Below, piece by piece: positions 21,345 through 25,107 of a DNA stretch of 25,107 bases. Positions within the stretch are counted from its first letter, which is position 1. Every line of letters starts with the position of its first letter. The notes beneath the pieces were generated by a model that was not told where the DNA came from, did not search any database, and saw only the letters and a program-made list of their open reading frames with translations. The position numbers and the translations under genes are program-made. The DNA comes from DASQWC01 sp035640475 (GTDB lineage: Bacteria; Actinomycetota; JAICYB01), in assembly GCA_035640475.1 (NCBI GenBank), contig DASQWC010000133.1, positions 1-25,107 on the forward strand, given 5' to 3'.

Positions 21345-22403
21345 ATGGACGAGCAGAGCGCAGATGCTTTTGCCGAGCGCCTCTTCGGGGCCGGGCTCGG
21401 CACCGTGGACGTCCTGACGGTCTACATCGGCGACCGGCTCGGCTATTACGCCGCGCTGGCGGACGCCGATGCTCTGACGCCGGCCGAGCTCGCGACGAAG
21501 ACCGGGACCAACGAGCGCTACGCGCGTGAGTGGCTCGAGCAGCAGGCCGTCACCGGCATCATCGACGCGAGCGGCAGCAGTTTCTCCTTGCCGCCTGCGC
21601 ACGCCGAGGTCTTGACGGAGCCGGACAACCTTGCGGCCATGGCATGGCTCCCGCGACTGCTCGTGAGCGGCGCGCAAGCGCTGCCGAAGATTCTCGAGGC
21701 GTTCCGGACCGGCGGCGGCGTGTCGTGGTCGGACTTCGGCGCCGACGCGATCGAAGGACAGGCCGATCAGAATCGTCCGGTCTTCGAGCACTTGCTGACG
21801 AAAGAGTGGCTGCCCTCGATTCCGGACGTCGAGGAGCGGCTTCGACGTGCCGGCGCTCGCGTCGCCGACGTGTGCTGCGGTGCCGGTCTGTCGTCGATCG
21901 CCATCGCTCGGGACTACCCGGAGGCAGCCGTCGATGGATTCGATCTTGACCCGATGTCGATCGGCCTTGCGAAGCAAAACGCGAAGAACGCCGGACTATC
22001 TGATCGGTTGAGCTTCGAGGTCCGCGACGCGGCCGATCCCGCGCATGCCGGCTTGTACGACGTCGTCCTCGTCTTCGAGTCGATTCACGACCTCTCGCAG
22101 CCCGTCGAGGTGCTGCGCGCGATGCGGACGCTCGCCAAGCCGGACGGCGCCGTGATCGTGATGGACGAACGCGTCGCGGATTCGTTCACGGCGCCTGGGG
22201 ACGAGGTCGAGCGGCTGATGTACGGCTACAGCGTGCTGCTCTGCTTGCCGGCCGGGATGGCGGACAAGCCGTCGGCGGAAACGGGAACCGTCATGCGGAC
22301 GGACACGATGCGAGCGTACGCGTCGGAGGCGGGCTTCAAGGAGGTCGAAGTGCTCCCGATCGAGCACGCGTTCTTCCGCTTCTACCGCCTGCACTGGGCC
22401 TAG
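21345..22403 (+). CDS. SAM-dependent class I methyltransferase with N-terminal winged-helix domain
   Basis: The first 90 or so residues form a winged-helix dimerisation module (LTPAELATKTGTNERYAREWLEQQAVTGIID). The C-terminal Rossmann fold has motif I VADVCCGAGLSSIAIA (172-188), acidic D200 (VDGFDLDP), and YDVVLVFESIHDLSQP in the motif IV position. The architecture resembles the mycobacterial Rv2258c type and the O-methyltransferases of secondary metabolism. The acceptor is unknown. The neighbouring convergent oxidoreductase might modify the same class of compound, but they do not share a transcript. The stop shares CTAG with that gene. Confidence 0.88.
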   Translation: MDEQSADAFAERLFGAGLGTVDVLTVYIGDRLGYYAALADADALTPAELATKTGTNERYAREWLEQQAVTGIIDASGSSFSLPPAHAEVLTEPDNLAAMAWLPRLLVSGAQALPKILEAFRTGGGVSWSDFGADAIEGQADQNRPVFEHLLTKEWLPSIPDVEERLRRAGARVADVCCGAGLSSIAIARDYPEAAVDGFDLDPMSIGLAKQNAKNAGLSDRLSFEVRDAADPAHAGLYDVVLVFESIHDLSQPVEVLRAMRTLAKPDGAVIVMDERVADSFTAPGDEVERLMYGYSVLLCLPAGMADKPSAETGTVMRTDTMRAYASEAGFKEVEVLPIEHAFFRFYRLHWA

Positions 22404-23797
22404 GCGACCGGCAACGGCTCGTTGCCGAGTTCGGACAACCGAACGAGCCCCTGCTCGGCGTGTTCGGCGAGCCGTTGCGAAGCGGCCGCCACAGCAGGAT
22501 CGTCCCCTTGCGACGGATCCATGCGCGCCGGGTTCAGCGCGCAGCCGTTGGCCCAGGCGGCGATGTCCTGCTCGGCACCGTAGGCCTGCGTGGCAAGGAT
22601 GCCGCGAACTTGCATGCGCGCCCAGCTCGCCATGCTGTCGGGCAGCGTGTTCGGCGGGCACAGCCGGTTGCGCTCACGGTCGTCGTCGCGCGTTGCCTCC
22701 ACGTAGCCGGTCAACGCCGCGTTGAAGCATGGGAAGCCGGCCCGGATCGTCTGGAGGCGGATCTTGTCCGGCTCCCACACTGCAACGAGCGGTGGGTACT
22801 GCAGTCCGGACGCCGCGCAGTGAACGACGAGCGTGTCCGGCGCCAATGGAACCGAACCTCGATTGAACACGATCTCTCTTCTCGTCACCTTGTCGATGTG
22901 TCCGAGGCGGACGACGTTCTCGATCGTGCGGAGAAGGTCGAGCTCCCATCTGCCGAGCGTGGGCGTCTTGGCCATCGTCGGGACGACGTCGGTGTCGATC
23001 CGCAGCATCACGCCCGCATCTTCGAGTCGAAGAAACAAGTCGTCGAGCGACTCCGCACCGGCAGCCGCCTGCATGGTGTCCGCGGCGAGCCCAACGGCGA
23101 CGGCCGGATCAGGTTGGACGACGGCGCGATCGAGCATCCACGGATCGCGCGGCCGGACCCACTTGATGCGATCCGGCTGGACACCGTTGGCCAGCAGCCA
23201 CACGATCCCGTCGGTGGCAGTCTTGCCGGAGCCGACGATCACAAAGTGCTTCGGTGCGGCGTCCAGCTTGGCGAGCTCGTTGATCGCGACGACATCGGCG
23301 TCGTCGGCGACGCCGAACGGCGGGGGTGTCGTCGCGGGGATCGTCGGCGACAGGTAGGTGGCGTCGACGAGGCGGCGCCGTATGGCAACCTGCACCGTTT
23401 CGCCCGACACCCGCGACGTCACCAGGTGCGATGAGTCGTCCGAGTGATATTCGCTCGCGCCGAGGAAGGTCACGCGGCCGGTCGAAAGGAAGCGCTGCTT
23501 GAGGACGTCGCCGTAGTAGGCCTGAATCTCCGGCTGACTGGCTCGCTCCTGGAGCCCGGCTTCGGGGCCGCTCGTCTGCAGTGCGCCGGTGCCGAGCACT
23601 GTCGACGCGACGCCGTAGAAGACCGACGCCTGATGCAGCTGAACGAACGGATAGGCGTCCTGCCAATGTCCGCCGGGTGTGTGCCGACGGTCGACGAGCG
23701 TGACGTGCACATCGGCGTGATCGATCAGGGCGTCGGTGAAGGCCATGCCCATGGCGCCCGCGCCGACGACGAGATAGTCGGTTTCCAACGACCGCAT
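22400..23797 (-). CDS. FAD/NAD(P)-dependent oxidoreductase (flavin monooxygenase-like)
   Basis: The 465-residue protein has an N-terminal FAD Rossmann motif (VVGAGAMGMAF, G12-x-G14-x-x-G17) and a PGGHWQDAYPFVQLH segment like the GGxW...Y region of flavin monooxygenases. A second dinucleotide motif (HFVIVGSGKTATDG, about 184-197) probably binds NAD(P)H. A C-terminal Cys/Pro-rich part contains ALTGYVEATRDDDRERNRLCPP. A soluble NAD(P)H-dependent monooxygenase or oxidase is the best guess; the substrate is unknown. TAGCAT six bases before the ATG suggests its own promoter and a leaderless mRNA, even though the upstream gene on the same strand ends only 19 bases away. Confidence 0.8.
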   Translation of the reverse strand: MRSLETDYLVVGAGAMGMAFTDALIDHADVHVTLVDRRHTPGGHWQDAYPFVQLHQASVFYGVASTVLGTGALQTSGPEAGLQERASQPEIQAYYGDVLKQRFLSTGRVTFLGASEYHSDDSSHLVTSRVSGETVQVAIRRRLVDATYLSPTIPATTPPPFGVADDADVVAINELAKLDAAPKHFVIVGSGKTATDGIVWLLANGVQPDRIKWVRPRDPWMLDRAVVQPDPAVAVGLAADTMQAAAGAESLDDLFLRLEDAGVMLRIDTDVVPTMAKTPTLGRWELDLLRTIENVVRLGHIDKVTRREIVFNRGSVPLAPDTLVVHCAASGLQYPPLVAVWEPDKIRLQTIRAGFPCFNAALTGYVEATRDDDRERNRLCPPNTLPDSMASWARMQVRGILATQAYGAEQDIAAWANGCALNPARMDPSQGDDPAVAAASQRLAEHAEQGLVRLSELGNEPLPVA

Positions 23798-23803
23798 CGC
23801 CAG

Positions 23804-23809
23804 ATGCTA
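23804..23809 (-). promoter_or_regulatory. -10 box (TAGCAT) for a leaderless oxidoreductase mRNA
   Basis: On the minus strand TAGCAT is followed by six bases and then the ATG at 23797, as at 17332 and 21333. It lies between the stop of the acyltransferase gene and this start, so the oxidoreductase may be transcribed independently of the gene before it. Confidence 0.5.
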
Positions 23810-23816
23810 AGTCGCG

Positions 23817-25107
23817 TTACGTGTCGGTGCCCGGCCTCCGAGCGACTTCTTTCGTCGGGTCGCCTTTGTAGCCGGGCGGGTACGTCCTCGCCAGCTCTTC
23901 GGCCGTCGGGATCTTTTGGACTTTCGCTTCCTCGGGAAGCAGGTCGACGATCGCCGACATGATCGTCTTCGTGTCGGCGTCCGGATCGCCGTAGGCCAGC
24001 GGCACCGGCGGGCCGGCTTTCACCGTCACGAGTGGACGATTCAGCGGGTTCATGTTCGGCAGTCGCGCGTTGCGCGGCCATACCTTCTCGGTGCCCCAGA
24101 GACCGAGCGGAATGACCGGGGCTTTTGTCATCGCGGCGAGTCGCGCGGCCCCCCAGCGCCCCTTCAGTTCGGGCTCGAAGAAGGCCGGGCCTCTCGGGAT
24201 GGTCCCCTCGGGCATGAGCATGATCACTTCGCCCGCCTCGAGCGCGTTCGCTGCTTCATGCAATGGCTCGTCCGAGCCCGTGCCGCGTTCGACGCGAATG
24301 CCGCCCATCAGCCGCGCACCGGCTCCGACGATCGGCGCGTCGAACACTTCCTTCTTGCCGAGGAAGCGCGCGACGCGTCCGGCCTTCTGGATCGCCATAC
24401 CGACGGCGACCCCGTCGTAGTACGAGCGGTGGTTCCCAACGACGATGGCCGGACCCTCGTCCGGGATGTGCTCGAGGTCTTGGAACTCGAGCCGCGCATT
24501 CGCCAAGAGCTCGGGACGAGCGAACGGACGCATCCACTCTTGGATCTCGCGTCCGAAGATGCGCGCAACTCCTGCCGGCGCGCGCAGCGAACGCGTCGGC
24601 CAGCCCTTGAGCCACGCGATGGCCGCAAGTCGCGGATCCGGATCGACGACGACGGGACGTCCAACTTCCGCGAGCACGGCCGCATCGGAGTTCGCGCCGC
24701 CGTAGTAGTAGCTGCGGCGCAGCGACGCCCCGTGATCGGACGCCCACGCGCGCAGCGCTTCGAGCTTGCCGCGTCCCCACACGAACGGACCTTCGAGCTC
24801 TCCGTCGAGCACGCCGTCCCGCTCCGAATAGCGCGTCGCGATCACCGAGTCGAAGTGCAGACCTTCGGCGAGCGGACCGGCAGCGTAGCCGGGCATCTGT
24901 GTCGTTGCGATGACGCGTCGTCCTGCTGCTCGGTGCTCGTCGATGACCGGACGCGCGTGCGGCGCGAGTTCGGCTTCCTTTGCCGCGGCGTATCCGGCGT
25001 GACGGAGCGCTTCGACGGTCGTTCCTTTCAAAGAGCGCGCGAGCATGCGTCCGGCCATAGGCGAGGTAAGTGGACCGCTCAGTCGATCGGCGAAGCGATG
25101 CAGGCGG
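23817..25107 (-). CDS. plsC: HAD-like / 1-acylglycerol-3-phosphate acyltransferase fusion, N-terminus cut by window edge
   Basis: The frame is open to the right edge, so the gene starts outside. An ATG at 25058 exists, but the codons before it continue a plausible HAD domain. The visible HAD part (to about residue 160 from that ATG) has EHRAAGRRVIATT (motif II), K98 and a NSDAAVLAEVGRPVVVDPD motif III; the DxDxT nucleophile motif would be upstream. The acyltransferase part has GNHRSYYDG (NHx4D, H210 and D215) and MPEGTIPRG (EGT, about 284). This is the bifunctional architecture seen in mycobacterial PlsC-type proteins, expected to acylate lysophosphatidate at the membrane during phospholipid synthesis. 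The role of the HAD domain is unclear. Confidence 0.85.
   Translation of the reverse strand, partial: RLHRFADRLSGPLTSPMAGRMLARSLKGTTVEALRHAGYAAAKEAELAPHARPVIDEHRAAGRRVIATTQMPGYAAGPLAEGLHFDSVIATRYSERDGVLDGELEGPFVWGRGKLEALRAWASDHGASLRRSYYYGGANSDAAVLAEVGRPVVVDPDPRLAAIAWLKGWPTRSLRAPAGVARIFGREIQEWMRPFARPELLANARLEFQDLEHIPDEGPAIVVGNHRSYYDGVAVGMAIQKAGRVARFLGKKEVFDAPIVGAGARLMGGIRVERGTGSDEPLHEAANALEAGEVIMLMPEGTIPRGPAFFEPELKGRWGAARLAAMTKAPVIPLGLWGTEKVWPRNARLPNMNPLNRPLVTVKAGPPVPLAYGDPDADTKTIMSAIVDLLPEEAKVQKIPTAEELARTYPPGYKGDPTKEVARRPGTDT

Noticed and set aside
1..25107. Search for tRNA, rRNA, CRISPR arrays, insertion sequences, phage genes or attachment sites
   Set aside because: Nothing recognisable was seen by eye: no transposase-like protein, no regularly spaced direct repeats and no cloverleaf or rRNA sequence.

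Overview
The window is GC-rich, gene-dense bacterial chromosome. It has about 24 protein genes, no RNA gene and no mobile element that I can see. Several features point to an actinobacterium (Actinomycetota), probably one distant from the best-studied genera: a UvrD2-type helicase with a C-terminal HRDC domain, an ECF sigma factor of the SigE-like type, an ArsR/ArsI pair with the actinobacterial cysteine pattern, a HAD-PlsC fusion of the mycobacterial type, a methyltransferase resembling Rv2258c, and TAnnnT -10 boxes six bases before ATG (leaderless mRNAs). I cannot name the genus. No stretch longer than about 155 bases lacks a gene.

Layout. 1-1405: the 3' end of a zinc-type alcohol dehydrogenase gene, then a putative lipoprotein. 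1402-1809 (minus): a single-domain response regulator. 1963-3996 (plus): a translationally coupled trio of an anchored Calx-beta surface protein, an ECF sigma factor, and a membrane protein with an outside BsuPI domain that is a candidate anti-sigma or sensor. 3993-5576: an unknown membrane-anchored protein divergent from a TetR regulator, with two identical-type operators lying on the shared 27-base promoter region. 5607-9201 (minus): a signalling operon encoding a nucleotidyl cyclase/receiver/LuxR-HTH fusion, a histidine kinase-like protein that has lost its phosphoacceptor histidine and ATP-binding boxes, and an intact NarL-type histidine kinase. 9308-10954 (plus): a TolB-like propeller lipoprotein and a small CHAT/caspase-like protein. 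10956-13872 (minus): a dienelactone-hydrolase-like enzyme, an erythromycin-esterase family protein and a Vgb-like propeller lipoprotein, all overlapping. 13972-15411 (plus): a zinc-ribbon/membrane/staphylococcal nuclease/double Excalibur protein.

15415-18627: uvrD2 and a glutamate dehydrogenase gene, divergent. 18656-19862: an ABM-family monooxygenase and ArsI (minus) facing ArsR (plus), with two ArsR-type operators between arsI and arsR. 19852-21300 (minus): a secreted PI-PLC-like protein with a lectin-like domain. 21345-22403 (plus): a methyltransferase. 22400-23797 (minus): an FAD/NAD(P) oxidoreductase. 23817-25107 (minus): a HAD-acyltransferase fusion cut by the right edge.

The strongest candidates for something new are the cyclase-receiver-HTH fusion with its kinase/pseudokinase pair, the sigma factor/BsuPI/Calx-beta locus, and the zinc-ribbon-SNase-Excalibur protein. 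Function is inferred from sequence motifs read by eye. No database search was run.
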